Origin: DATNIB01 sp035604685 | GTDB lineage: Bacteria; Actinomycetota; Acidimicrobiia; Acidimicrobiales; RAAP-2 | Reading direction: 5' to 3' | Assembly (NCBI GenBank): GCA_035604685.1 | Contig: DATNIB010000007.1 | Coordinates: forward strand, 1 to 54,608 | Length of the DNA: 54,608 nt | In this document: piece after piece, positions 42,841 to 51,141 of the stretch | Layout of the letters: every line of letters begins with the position of its first letter | How positions within the stretch are numbered: the first letter of the stretch is position 1 | Notes under the pieces: generated by a model | The model's database searches: none | Seen by the model: the letters and a program-made list of their open reading frames with translations, nothing else | What the model was told of the DNA's origin: nothing | Position numbers and translations under genes: made by a program

Positions 42841-43791
42841 TCAGGCCGCCAGCTCGGAGAAGTAGCGCAGGACGGCGGCGGTCCCCGTCTCGAGATCGGT
42901 CCAGGGCCGCCAGCCCAGCTGAATGAAGGCGCGCTCGGGGTCGAGACAGCTCCGGAGGACATCCCCCGGGCGCGGGGGTCCGGAGAGGGCGGGCTCCGCC
43001 ACCCCGGCCTGCCGGGCCATCGTCGAGTAGAGCTCGTTCACCGACGTCTCGTTCCCCGTGCCGATGTTGCACACGAGGCCGCCGCCCCGCGACGCCGCCC
43101 GCACGAAGGCGTCGACGGTGTCGTCGACGAAGACGAAGTCCCGCGTCTGTTCCCCGCTGCCGAAGATCGTGACCGGCTCGCTGCGGGTGAGTCGGTCGGC
43201 GAAGATGGCGACGACCCCGGACTCGCCGTGGGCGTCCTGGCGCGGGCCGTAGATGTTGGCGAGGGCCAGCGCGCAGAACTCGACGGCATGCATCTCGCGG
43301 TAGGCAACCAGGTAGTCGATCGCCGCCATCTTCGACACCCCGTAGGGCGAGCGCGGCCGCTGCGGCGCGGACTCCCGGATCGGCAGACCCTCCGGACCCG
43401 GATCGCCGTAGAGGGTGCCGCCGCTCGCCGCGTAGACCACGCGCTCGGTCCCGGCTGCGTGCGCACCCTCGAGCACGTTCACGGTCCCGCCCACGTTGAT
43501 CGACGCGTCGAGACCCGGGTTGATGACCGACACGGGCACCGACGACTGCGCGGCCAGGTGGAAGATGACCTCGGGGGCTCGCCGCGCGATCAGGTCGACG
43601 ACGTCGCGGTGCCGGATATCGTGCTGGTGGATGCGCAGCGCGCCGCCGCCCGTTGCGCGGGCCTCGGCCAGGTTGGCGAGTGAGCCGGTCGAAAGGTCGT
43701 CCACCACGTCGACCTCGTGGCCCTCGGCCAGCAGCCGGTCGACGAGTGCCGACCCGATGAACCCCGCACCTCCGGTGACCAACGCCCGCAT
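42841..43791 (-). CDS. NAD-dependent epimerase (UDP-glucose 4-epimerase-like)
   Basis: The 316-residue protein has the NAD motif VTGGAGFIGSALVDRLL, HLAAQSSVPVSVINPGLDAS, the catalytic YGVSK and IFGSGEQTRDFVFVDDTVDA, the standard GalE-type extended SDR pattern. In the Ser motif it reads AASGGTLYGD, where SSAAVYG is usual, so the catalytic Ser/Thr is carried by a Thr. It probably epimerises a UDP-hexose for surface polysaccharides. It follows the ManC-like gene by 22 bases in the same direction, in a probable three-gene operon. Confidence 0.88.
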   Translation of the reverse strand: MRALVTGGAGFIGSALVDRLLAEGHEVDVVDDLSTGSLANLAEARATGGGALRIHQHDIRHRDVVDLIARRAPEVIFHLAAQSSVPVSVINPGLDASINVGGTVNVLEGAHAAGTERVVYAASGGTLYGDPGPEGLPIRESAPQRPRSPYGVSKMAAIDYLVAYREMHAVEFCALALANIYGPRQDAHGESGVVAIFADRLTRSEPVTIFGSGEQTRDFVFVDDTVDAFVRAASRGGGLVCNIGTGNETSVNELYSTMARQAGVAEPALSGPPRPGDVLRSCLDPERAFIQLGWRPWTDLETGTAAVLRYFSELAA

Positions 43792-43813
43792 CGCCCGTCA
43801 GCCTTGCAGAGCG

Positions 43814-44890
43814 CTACGCCGGAAGTCGTTGGCCGTCGACGAGTGTCTCTGGCTCGACCTCGACGCCGGGGCCGACGACCGAGATCGGCCGAAGCGAGCA
43901 GCCGGCGCCGACGACGGCGCCCGCCCCCACGATCGAACCCTCGACCCGGGCATCCACCCCGACGTAGGTGCCGGCCATCAACACGGACCGGCTGACCACC
44001 GCACCCGCGTCGACGACGGCGCCCCGGCCGACCACCGAGCCTTCGACGCGCGCGCCGGGCGAGATCCGGGCGCCCGCGCCGACGAAGCACGGCGCTACTG
44101 CGTCCCCGTCGAGGCTCGGCGAACCCGTCACCCACACCCCGGGGGCCACGAGCTGCGCGCCGGGGCAGGGCGGTCCAGGGCGCGCTCCGCTCACCAAATC
44201 GAAGTGCGCCTGCAGGAAGTCGGCCGGCGTGCCGGTGTCGAGCCAGTAGGCGGGGTCGGCCATCGCCCAGAGCACCCCCTCGGCCACCATCTCGGGGAAG
44301 GTCCGCCGCTCGATCGAGGTCCGCTCCCCGAGGGTGATCCGCTCGAGGACCTGCGGCTCAAACACGTAGGTGCCGGCGTTCACGAGGTTCGTGGGCGCCT
44401 CCCCCGCCGGCGGCTTCTCGACGAACGCCCGTACCCGCCCCTCGTCGTCGGTGTCGACCACGCCGAAGGCCGAGGGGTCGGCCACGGGGTAGAGCCGGAT
44501 GGTCCCCTCCGCGCCCCGGGCGCGATGGAAGTCGACGAGGCGCGACACGTCGAGGTCCGTGAGGACGTCGCCGTTCAGCACGAGAAAGGTGTCGTCGATC
44601 CCGGCCGCGGCGGCCGCGAAGCGGACCGCGCCTGCGGTGTCGAGCGGCTCGGGTTCGACCGCGTAGGTGAGGCGGACCCCGGCCGCCTCACCGCTCGGAT
44701 AGGCCTTCGTGAACGCGTCCGGCAGGTAGCCGAGCGACAGTACGGCCTGGTCGATGCCGTGCTCGGCCAGTCCGGCCAGGACTCGCTCGATCATCGGCCG
44801 CTCGATGATGTCCAACATCTGCTTGGGGGTCTCGAGCGTCAGCGGACGGAGGCGGGTTCCCTCGCCCCCGACCAGCACGATCGCCTGCAC
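43814..44890 (-). CDS. Sugar-1-phosphate nucleotidyltransferase with LbH domain (ManC/GlmU-like)
   Basis: The 358-residue protein starts VQAIVLVGGEGTRLRPLT, the pyrophosphorylase signature, followed by LETPKQMLDII (the PK motif), FLVLNGDVLTDLD and VNAGTYVFEPQVL. The last ~110 residues are hexapeptide repeats of a left-handed beta helix (GARISPGARVEGSVVGRGAV and similar). The family includes mannose-1-phosphate guanylyltransferases; GDP-mannose is the expected product given manB in the window, but glucose or other sugars cannot be excluded. GTG 44890 shares one base with the TAG of the upstream gene (TAGTG). Confidence 0.9.
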   Translation of the reverse strand: MQAIVLVGGEGTRLRPLTLETPKQMLDIIERPMIERVLAGLAEHGIDQAVLSLGYLPDAFTKAYPSGEAAGVRLTYAVEPEPLDTAGAVRFAAAAAGIDDTFLVLNGDVLTDLDVSRLVDFHRARGAEGTIRLYPVADPSAFGVVDTDDEGRVRAFVEKPPAGEAPTNLVNAGTYVFEPQVLERITLGERTSIERRTFPEMVAEGVLWAMADPAYWLDTGTPADFLQAHFDLVSGARPGPPCPGAQLVAPGVWVTGSPSLDGDAVAPCFVGAGARISPGARVEGSVVGRGAVVDAGAVVSRSVLMAGTYVGVDARVEGSIVGAGAVVGAGCSLRPISVVGPGVEVEPETLVDGQRLPA

Positions 44891-45699
44891 TACGTGGTCG
44901 TCGTCGGGCTCGACTTGGACGGGACCGTGGTCGTCGTCGGGCTCGACTTGGACGGGACCGTGGTCGTCGGGGGCGACGACGTCGTCGGTGGCGGAATGGT
45001 CACCGAGGTGGTCGTGGTGGTCGATCCCGAGCTGGCGCCGGCCAGCAGCACCGCGGTGACGACCGATTGGGGCGGCCTCGGCAGGGTGTTGCCGGCCGGC
45101 ACGAAGCCGACCTCGACCAGCGAGTTGAACCCGAGCTTGAGCGCCGCGGGGTCGGCGACGCTCACCGGGGCGGTCTTGGGGTCGGTGTTGTGCCAGTAGG
45201 CGACCTCGACATGGCCGACCTTCCCCGCGTCGGGAGTGCCCTTCGGGCACTTCTGGCCGTTGCTCAACACCGTCTTCCCCGGGTACTCGAACGCGGTGGG
45301 CGTGAGGACGAGTCCCGGCGTGTTGACCTGGAACTGGCCGAGCGTCGCATTGTTGCCGGCCTGTTGCCTGGTCTGCGGCGCGATCACGATGACCCCGTTC
45401 CCACTGGTCGTGACCCCGAGCGTCGAGGCGTTGGCGGTCGCCGCGAGCGGGGCGAGCATCTGACCGCAGTCGTCGAAGGAGATCCCGGCGAACCAGTGCT
45501 GGCCGACCGTGGGCTGGACTGCGGCCGGCTGCTTCGGATGCTGGTACTCGTAGCGGGAGAAGATGACCGACAGGAGCCCGAGCACGATGAGGACGGCCAG
45601 CCCGAGGTACCAGTTCGTGGGCCGCTGCCCCCGATAGGTGCGGCCACCGCCCGTGGCGGCGGCGCGCGCCACCCACTTCCCTGTCGAGTTCCTGGGCAC
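44890..45699 (-). CDS. Membrane-anchored extracytoplasmic protein with Thr-rich repeat tail
   Basis: The 269-residue protein has a basic head, one membrane helix at ~28-46 (TNWYLGLAVLIVLGLLSVIF) and an extracytoplasmic domain with two cysteines (DDCGQM and QKCPKG). The last ~45 residues are Ser/Thr/Pro-rich with two copies of TTTVPSKSSPT from an in-frame 33-base repeat. The family is not recognised; a globular domain with GHVEVAYWHNT precedes the tail. GTG at 45699 has no ribosome site but a TAGGGT -10 11 bases upstream. Placement before the nucleotidyltransferase gene suggests an envelope role. Confidence 0.75.
   Translation of the reverse strand: MPRNSTGKWVARAAATGGGRTYRGQRPTNWYLGLAVLIVLGLLSVIFSRYEYQHPKQPAAVQPTVGQHWFAGISFDDCGQMLAPLAATANASTLGVTTSGNGVIVIAPQTRQQAGNNATLGQFQVNTPGLVLTPTAFEYPGKTVLSNGQKCPKGTPDAGKVGHVEVAYWHNTDPKTAPVSVADPAALKLGFNSLVEVGFVPAGNTLPRPPQSVVTAVLLAGASSGSTTTTTSVTIPPPTTSSPPTTTVPSKSSPTTTTVPSKSSPTTTT
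44894..44959. repeat. 33-base tandem repeat, two full copies
   Basis: GTGGTCGTCGTCGGGCTCGA begins each 33-base unit at 44894 and 44927, with a partial third copy from 44960. It codes for the PSKSSP-TTTTV-type tail on the minus strand and keeps the frame (33 is a multiple of 3). Confidence 0.9.
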
Positions 45700-45710
45700 A
45701 GTGGGAGAAG

Positions 45711-45716
45711 ACCCTA
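45711..45716 (-). promoter_or_regulatory. Candidate leaderless -10 of the Thr-tailed protein
   Basis: TAGGGT on the minus strand lies 11 bases before GTG 45699 and overlaps the stop codon of the SARP/BTAD gene. Confidence 0.35.
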
Positions 45717-46556
45717 CTGCCTGCCGACCCCGCTCCCGAAGCCCGCGACCCCCCGCCGAGACAGGGATCGATAGAGGGCGGCCGTGTCCGGATGCACCAC
45801 GCGCAGGTCCCCCGTGCCGATCGGTCGTGGATGGCGCCCGGTCGGGACACCACCCACGACCTGGACCAACTCGGCCATGACCCGCTCCACCCCGGCCGGG
45901 TTGCCCTCCAGGTCGGCGGCTCTCAAGAGGAGCCGGTAGAGCCGCTCGTCGTAGGGGCTGGCGAGGAGGCCCGCTCTGGCCGCGAGGGCCGCGGCGCGGC
46001 CCGAGCCCGCCGCCAGTTCGTGCTCGCCCAGCCGCAGGGCCAGCTCGACCACGCTCTCCTCTACGACACAGAGCACGCCTTCCAGCACCGCCCAGTCACC
46101 GTGGCGCAGTCCGTCGAACGGTCGGCCCCGCACGAGCGAGAGCCCGGCGCGCCACGCCGCCGCGTCACCGAGCGCGGCGAGCTCCCGCAGCTGCTGCCAG
46201 TCCGTCACCACGCTCGGTGCCAGCTGCAGCCGGCCGTGACTGCGCGGCAGGTGGTCGAGTCCGAGCGTCCCGTGTCCGAGCGCGCGCCGGGCCGCCGACG
46301 CGGTGGAGTGCAGCGTCGGCGCGGCCATCAGGCGGTCAGGCCACAGCGCCGTGGCCCACGCGTCGTTGGAGGCGCCCCGGTGGTGCAGCGCCAGGTAGAC
46401 GACCAGGTCGAACGCCGGCGCGCGCCGGAACGGGCGGGCAGCGCCGCGCACCTCGACCGGCCCCAGTATCGCCACCACGACCTCGGGCACCGGCGCGCTG
46501 CGCCGAACCTGGGTCGAGGCGGGACCGGGGTCTGCGACAGCCAAGTCCTTCCGCAC
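45714..46556 (-). CDS. SARP-type transcriptional regulator (winged helix + BTAD)
   Basis: The protein (280 residues from GTG 46556) has VVVAILGPVEVRGAARPFRR, the typical start of a SARP DNA-binding domain, then a winged-helix region (SNDAWATALWPDR, TLHSTASAARRALG) and a bacterial transcriptional-activation domain with helical TPR-like repeats (AAWRAGLSLVRGRPFDGL, ALAARAGLLASPYDERLYRL). There is no NB-ARC or sensor domain. SARPs activate secondary-metabolite or envelope genes in actinobacteria. The start is uncertain: GTG 46490 would also leave a complete domain. Its gene is 14 bases upstream of the Thr-tailed membrane protein gene and could control the downstream nucleotide-sugar operon. Confidence 0.8.
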   Translation of the reverse strand: MRKDLAVADPGPASTQVRRSAPVPEVVVAILGPVEVRGAARPFRRAPAFDLVVYLALHHRGASNDAWATALWPDRLMAAPTLHSTASAARRALGHGTLGLDHLPRSHGRLQLAPSVVTDWQQLRELAALGDAAAWRAGLSLVRGRPFDGLRHGDWAVLEGVLCVVEESVVELALRLGEHELAAGSGRAAALAARAGLLASPYDERLYRLLLRAADLEGNPAGVERVMAELVQVVGGVPTGRHPRPIGTGDLRVVHPDTAALYRSLSRRGVAGFGSGVGRQ

Positions 46557-46808
46557 AGCAAGGAACGGTCTGGCCGCTCGGCGCGATTGCCGCAGCGAGC
46601 ATCGGTGGTGGGCGCTCCACGGCGGGCGGGCGGGACGACGTCGGTGGAGACGGGCCGAGGTCGTCCCGCCCAGGGTCGCCGTGGCGGGGGTGCATGGTGT
46701 TGCCTCCGCAGTGTGGCGGGGCGACCTGGCCCGATCCTTGCGGCGAACATCGCGGGGATCCTGACGTCGCGCCAGGGTGGGGCGTTGGTGACATGAGAAG
46801 CTACCGAC

Positions 46809-47489
46809 GTGGCCGACGAACAAGGCACCATCGTCGTCATCGAGGACGATCCCAACATCGCCGACCTGCTGGACCTCTATCTGCGGCGGGAGGGCTTCCG
46901 GGTGGTCCAGGCCGCCAACGGCGCGTCCGGACTCGACGCCGTCTCGCGTGAGCACCCGCGACTCGTGGTGCTCGACGTGGGCCTCCCGGGGGACCTGGAC
47001 GGGCTGGCCGTCTGCCGCGCCCTACGGGCCGACTCCGACGTTCCGGTCGTCATGCTGACCGCCCGCGACGGGGAGATCGACCGCGTCCTCGGGCTCGAGC
47101 TCGGCGCAGACGACTACATCACGAAGCCCTTCTCCCCGCGTGAGCTGGTGGCTCGGGTCCGCGCCATCCTCCGCCGCTCGGAGTCCGGTGGGCGGCAGCG
47201 GGCGCGGGCGCTCAGCATCGGGTGCATCGAGATCGACGTCGAGCGACGCGAGGTGAGAAACGAGAGCACACCGGTCGCCATGACGGCCCGGGAGTTCGAC
47301 CTCCTGGCCTACCTGGCCGAGAACGAGGGCCTCGTGCTCAGCCGGCGCCAGCTGCTGGACGGCGTCTGGGGGTCGGACTGGTACGGCGACGACCGGACCG
47401 TCGACGTCCACGTCCGCCAGCTGCGCAAGAAACTCGGGGGCGCACTCCCGCTGGCGACCGTCTGGGGCGTCGGCTACCGGCTGGGCTGA
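46809..47489 (+). CDS. OmpR/PhoB-type response regulator
   Basis: The 226-residue regulator has a receiver domain (VVIEDDPNIADLL, phosphoacceptor D56 in LVVLDVGLPG, and ADDYITKPFSPRELVARV with the conserved Lys) and a C-terminal winged helix (TAREFDLLAYLAENEGLVLS, RTVDVHVRQLRKKLG, VWGVGYRLG). A histidine kinase gene follows 33 bases later, so the pair forms a two-component system. GTG 46809 is used as the start; no strong ribosome site precedes it. Confidence 0.94.
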   Translation: MADEQGTIVVIEDDPNIADLLDLYLRREGFRVVQAANGASGLDAVSREHPRLVVLDVGLPGDLDGLAVCRALRADSDVPVVMLTARDGEIDRVLGLELGADDYITKPFSPRELVARVRAILRRSESGGRQRARALSIGCIEIDVERREVRNESTPVAMTAREFDLLAYLAENEGLVLSRRQLLDGVWGSDWYGDDRTVDVHVRQLRKKLGGALPLATVWGVGYRLG

Positions 47490-47522
47490 CGTGACGATCG
47501 ACCGAGCGAAGAGGCCCTAGCC

Positions 47523-48920
47523 GTGCGCCGGCGGCTCACCGTGTTCATCGTCGGGATCGTGGCCGTGATCCTGGTGCTGGCGGGCGTCGGCACCTGGTAC
47601 CTGGCCCGGCAGTCGGTGCGACAGTCCACGCGCAGCGAGGCCCTCTCCACCGTCCAGGCGCTGGCCAAGAACCACTCGATCGTCCTGCGCGACCTCGCCA
47701 CCACCGCGGCCCGGCGCCTCCAGGTCGGTCGGGAACTCGGCCGGATCATCCGGGCGCTCGGACATCTCGACGGCGCCTACTTCCTCCCGGTCGTGGCCGG
47801 CCAGGTGAGCGGCGCGCTGCCCGCGGGACTGCACATCGACCCGGCCACGCTCGATCAACTAACCGCGCCCGCGGGCCCCACGTCGACCTCGGGCTTCAGC
47901 GGGTCGGAGGCGTGGGCGGCCGCCCCCCTCACCATCGACACCGTCGGTCCCCTCGGCACCCGCAGCGTGCACACCCTCGTGCTCGTCACGCGGCGCATCG
48001 GTGGTGCCTCCTGGTCCGGCGACTACCTGATCCTTGCCGCCGCCCTGCTCCTCAGCGCCGCGCTGATCGCCGCCCTCTTGAGCAGGCGGATCACCGTGCC
48101 CCTGGTGCGGGCGGTCGACACCACGCAGCGGATCGCGGCCGGCGACCTCGACGCCCGGATGGGGACGAGCCGACACGACTATCCCGAGCTGCAGTCGCTG
48201 GCCAGCGCCATCGACTCCATGGCGGCCCATCTCGGGCGCCTCCGCAACACCGAACGCCAGTTCCTGCTCTCGGTCTCCCACGAGCTGCGGACCCCGCTCA
48301 CCTCGATCCGGGGCTACGCCGAGGCGATCGCAGACGGCGCGACCACCGATACCACGCACGCCGCGGCGGTCATCACGACCGAGGCGCGACGCCTCGAGCG
48401 CCTGGTCGCCGACCTCTTGGATCTGGCCAAGCTCGACGCGCGCAGCTTCTCCTTGCATCTGCGCGACGTCGATGCCGCCGAGGTGGTGGAAGAGGCGGCC
48501 GAGGAGCTGCGACCCGTCCTCGTCCGGGCGGGGCTCACCTTGCGGGTCGACAACCCGGCTGGCCCCCAGATGGTCCTGGCCGATCCCGACCGCCTCGACC
48601 AGGTCCTGGCCAACCTGCTCGAGAACGCGGCCAAGTTCGCCAGCTCTCAGGTGGTCATCGGGGCGGTCCCGCGCAACGGCTCGGTCGCGCTGATGGTGGT
48701 CGACGACGGTCCGGGCATCCCGAGCGGAGAGCTCACCCGGGTGTTCGACCGGCACTACACACTCGACCGTCACCCCCGGGCGAACCGCCCGGCCGGCTCG
48801 GGGCTCGGCCTCGCCATCGCGGCCGAGCTGGCGGCCGCCATGGGCGCCAGCATCCGGGCGGAGTCGCCCATCAACGGCACCGGGGGCACCCGGATGGTGG
48901 TCCAACTGGCGGCACGCTGA
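47523..48920 (+). CDS. Sensor histidine kinase, partner of the response regulator
   Basis: The 465-residue kinase has an N-terminal transmembrane helix (~6-27), an extracytoplasmic sensor domain of ~140 residues, a second helix (~168-187), a HAMP linker (~188-240), and the dimerisation domain with H253 (SVSHELRTPLTSIRGYAEA), followed by N-box LLENAAKF, G1 VVDDGPGIPS and G2 GSGLGLAIAAELAAAMGAS. The sensor domain shows no recognised fold; the stimulus is unknown. GTG 47523 begins VRRRLTVFIVGIVAVIL with a weak AGAGG site. A small secreted protein follows on the same strand and may be a target. Confidence 0.94.
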   Translation: MRRRLTVFIVGIVAVILVLAGVGTWYLARQSVRQSTRSEALSTVQALAKNHSIVLRDLATTAARRLQVGRELGRIIRALGHLDGAYFLPVVAGQVSGALPAGLHIDPATLDQLTAPAGPTSTSGFSGSEAWAAAPLTIDTVGPLGTRSVHTLVLVTRRIGGASWSGDYLILAAALLLSAALIAALLSRRITVPLVRAVDTTQRIAAGDLDARMGTSRHDYPELQSLASAIDSMAAHLGRLRNTERQFLLSVSHELRTPLTSIRGYAEAIADGATTDTTHAAAVITTEARRLERLVADLLDLAKLDARSFSLHLRDVDAAEVVEEAAEELRPVLVRAGLTLRVDNPAGPQMVLADPDRLDQVLANLLENAAKFASSQVVIGAVPRNGSVALMVVDDGPGIPSGELTRVFDRHYTLDRHPRANRPAGSGLGLAIAAELAAAMGASIRAESPINGTGGTRMVVQLAAR

Positions 48921-48924
48921 GTCC

Positions 48925-48943
48925 TTGACCAGCGTTTTTGACC
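48925..48943 (+). promoter_or_regulatory. Direct repeat TTGACC, possible response-regulator site
   Basis: TTGACC occurs at 48925-48930 and 48938-48943, 13 bases apart, upstream of the secreted-protein gene and downstream of the kinase. OmpR/PhoB regulators bind direct repeats, usually ~11 bases apart, so this is a weak candidate. Confidence 0.3.
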
Positions 48944-49006
48944 CTCACAAACCCATCACATCGGCCACACAGATCGCTCACTCCCCTCCGTTCTACTGGT
49001 CAATAC

Positions 49007-49021
49007 GCCGGTAGGACCGGC
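49007..49021 (+). promoter_or_regulatory. Hairpin in the leader of the secreted-protein gene
   Basis: GCCGGT-AGG-ACCGGC is a perfect inverted repeat ending 14 bases before the ATG at 49036 and just before the AGGAGG ribosome site. It could be an operator or an RNA hairpin that affects translation. Confidence 0.4.
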
Positions 49022-49035
49022 TTGAACAGGAGGAC

Positions 49036-49497
49036 ATGATGACGATCCGTTGGAGTGCCAAAGCCAAGAAGGTCGCCGTGGGCGCCGGGGTGCTCCTCAC
49101 TTCCCTCGGCATCGGCGGTACCGCCTATGCGGCCAGTGGCTCCTCGACCACCCCGTCGAGTGGACAGTCGCCCTCGGCGACGACGGCCAACCACCCGAAG
49201 CTGCGGGCCCTGCTCCGCCACACCGTGCAGGACACCCGCGTCATAAAGACCAAGAACGGGTTCGTGACGATCGAGTCCGTGAAGGGAACGGTCGCCACGA
49301 TCGACCCGACCTCGATCACGGTCAACGCGCTGAACGGCGGTCAGGTCACCGCGACGATCGGGCCCAAGACCCGCTTCGTCCGGCTGACGGACGGCTCCAT
49401 CAGCACCGGGGACAAGGTGGGACTGGTCGAGGTCGGTTCGACCGCCCGCGTCATCGTCGGCCCCAAGGCCTCGTCGACATCGACGACCACGAGCTGA
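49036..49497 (+). CDS. Small secreted protein of unknown function
   Basis: The 153-residue protein (MMTIRWSAKAKKVAVGAGVL) has a signal peptide with a hydrophobic core at ~13-28 and a likely signal-peptidase cleavage after AYA (residues 30-32). A Ser/Thr/Pro-rich stretch follows, then a ~75-residue beta-rich domain (GFVTIESVKGTVATIDPTSI, TATIGPKTRFVRLTDG, STGDKVGLVEVGSTARVIVG), the pattern of small OB-like domains of the DUF5666 type. There are no cysteines. The ribosome site is AGGAGG, 5 bases upstream. It follows the two-component system and may be regulated by it. Role unknown. Confidence 0.8.
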   Translation: MMTIRWSAKAKKVAVGAGVLLTSLGIGGTAYAASGSSTTPSSGQSPSATTANHPKLRALLRHTVQDTRVIKTKNGFVTIESVKGTVATIDPTSITVNALNGGQVTATIGPKTRFVRLTDGSISTGDKVGLVEVGSTARVIVGPKASSTSTTTS

Positions 49498-49576
49498 CGC
49501 AGCTTCGGCATCACGCGGCGAACGTGCGATCCCTGGTCGTGCGTTCGGCGCGTGGCCGCGTCCGGGTTCCGGGGCG

Positions 49577-49588
49577 CCGGTCGACCGG
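49577..49588. terminator. Perfect palindrome between convergent genes
   Basis: CCGGTCGACCGG is a 12-base palindrome 10 bases beyond the antiporter stop, in the gap between convergent genes. It may act as a terminator or be coincidence in this GC-rich DNA. Confidence 0.3.
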
Positions 49589-49598
49589 TGGGCCCCGA

Positions 49599-50861
49599 TC
49601 AGGCCGACGGCGCTGACTCGTCGGGACCGCGCGGGCCGATCCCCGACGTCGCCTCTCCGTCCTCGATCGGCCGGACGGCGTGGTGGTGGAAGGGGGAGAC
49701 GTCCTCGGCACCCAATGCCTCCTCCTTCTCCAGATCGACGACCTGGGGCCGGAAGAACTGCTGGGCGATGAGCGTGGGCACGAACGCCGACAGGATGACG
49801 ACCGTGACGAGCTCGGTGTACTGGGTCCGAGTGATCAGATGGTGTGTGAACCCGAACAACGCGGCGATCGAGCCGAACGTGAGCCCGGTGGCCATGAGCA
49901 GGGTCGTGTAGGTCCGCTCCCGGCGCGGGAGGCCGAACGCCGCAGCCGTCGGCCACACGCCGATCCCCTTGGCGCCGAGCTTGACCACGAGCAGCACGGC
50001 GATGACGCCGGCACCCGACACCAGGGCGGGAGCCGAGATGAGCGTCCCGGCCCGCAAGAAGAAGAACGGCGTCAACAGCGCGAAGGCGTTGGCGCGGATT
50101 CGGTCGACCACGATCCGGTCGTGGAGGAACACCCCGGCCAGCAACAGGCCCGCCAGGTAGGCCGGGAGCACGGCTTCGCTGCCGGCCTGGGTGGCCAGCC
50201 CCCCGAGGGCGAAGAGGACGAAGAGCAAGAACTTGATCTCGGGCTCGCTCACTCGGTGTCCGACGCGGGCGATCAGCAGGCGCGTGATACGGGGCAACGC
50301 GATCACCGTGACGGCGGTCACCACGGCGAACACCACCAGCAGCCATCCGTAGGTGGCGAAGAACCCGCCCAGGGCGAGCACCGTGCCGAGATCAGTGACG
50401 AAGCAGGCGGCCAGGATGAGCTTGCCGATGTCGTGGCGGTTGAGTCCCGTCTCCACCATGACGGCGTAGACCACGGCCACCGAGGTGGTCGAGAGCGCCG
50501 TCCCGCCGATCTCCGCCGCATGCAGCGGCCAGTGGAGCACCAGGCGGCAGAACGCGAACGCGCCGAGGAACGGCAGGGCGAACGACACCACGCCGATGGC
50601 CACGCTGGCCCTCCAGTGACGCTTCAGCGACACCGGGTCGATCTCCGCGCCGGCCAAAAAGGTCAGCAGGATCGAGCCCACCGACGCCAGGAAGGTGACG
50701 AAGGCGGTCTGCGTGATGTGTTCCTTCACGCCGGGGATGTTCGCCCCCACCGCCCCCACGACGATCTCGACCAGGGCCACCGGAACGGCGATCCGGATGC
50801 TCACCAACGCCGCCAGGAGGGCCATGCCGATCCAGATGGCCGCCTCGTAGTAGATGTTCAT
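49599..50861 (-). CDS. Cation/proton antiporter (CPA2/KefB-NapA type)
   Basis: The 420-residue membrane protein starts MNIYYEAAIWIGMALLAALV and has about 12 hydrophobic helices with the motifs GAEIDPVSL, STTSVAVVYAVMVETGLNRH, FVTDLGTVLAL and VLPAYLAGLLLAGVF seen in the NhaA/KefC/NapA-type sodium-hydrogen exchanger fold. An Asp in the FVTDLGTV helix is the likely ion-binding residue. There is no TrkA-N domain; instead a ~40-residue cytoplasmic tail rich in His, Asp and Glu ends the protein. It probably exchanges Na+ or K+ for protons. The start is ATG 50861 (GGAGGG upstream); 29 extra residues before it are non-coding. Confidence 0.9.
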   Translation of the reverse strand: MNIYYEAAIWIGMALLAALVSIRIAVPVALVEIVVGAVGANIPGVKEHITQTAFVTFLASVGSILLTFLAGAEIDPVSLKRHWRASVAIGVVSFALPFLGAFAFCRLVLHWPLHAAEIGGTALSTTSVAVVYAVMVETGLNRHDIGKLILAACFVTDLGTVLALGGFFATYGWLLVVFAVVTAVTVIALPRITRLLIARVGHRVSEPEIKFLLFVLFALGGLATQAGSEAVLPAYLAGLLLAGVFLHDRIVVDRIRANAFALLTPFFFLRAGTLISAPALVSGAGVIAVLLVVKLGAKGIGVWPTAAAFGLPRRERTYTTLLMATGLTFGSIAALFGFTHHLITRTQYTELVTVVILSAFVPTLIAQQFFRPQVVDLEKEEALGAEDVSPFHHHAVRPIEDGEATSGIGPRGPDESAPSA

Positions 50862-51104
50862 GAGCCCTCCCGCCCCGCTATGGCTTGGGAGAGGGCCAAC
50901 GCTCCTCCCGCCAAGGCTGTCTCGGATCTGACAGAAGCCATCAGCCATGCAGGCGGTTCGGGCCAGAAGCCCGCCGGAGCTTCATCCGGCTCGAATCGGA
51001 GAATACCAAGCGAAGAGATCGACGGACCGCAGGGCCGCCCCCCGGGGAACGGCTCGAGTTTGGGACTCCGGCCTGCCCTTTCGTGTGGCGACGACCGCTT
51101 TCCC

Positions 51105-51132
51105 TTGCGGCATCCCCGGTCGGCCGTACACT
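51105..51132 (+). promoter_or_regulatory. Candidate promoter of the lysyltransferase-like gene
   Basis: TTGCGG (51105-51110), a 16-base spacer and TACACT (51127-51132) lie 9 bases before ATG 51142, suggesting a leaderless transcript. Confidence 0.5.
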
Positions 51133-51141
51133 GGGCCAACG

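Noticed and set aside
45792..46796. A plus-strand frame antisense to the SARP gene
   Set aside because: No recognised motif; the opposite strand shows BTAD and winged-helix patterns.
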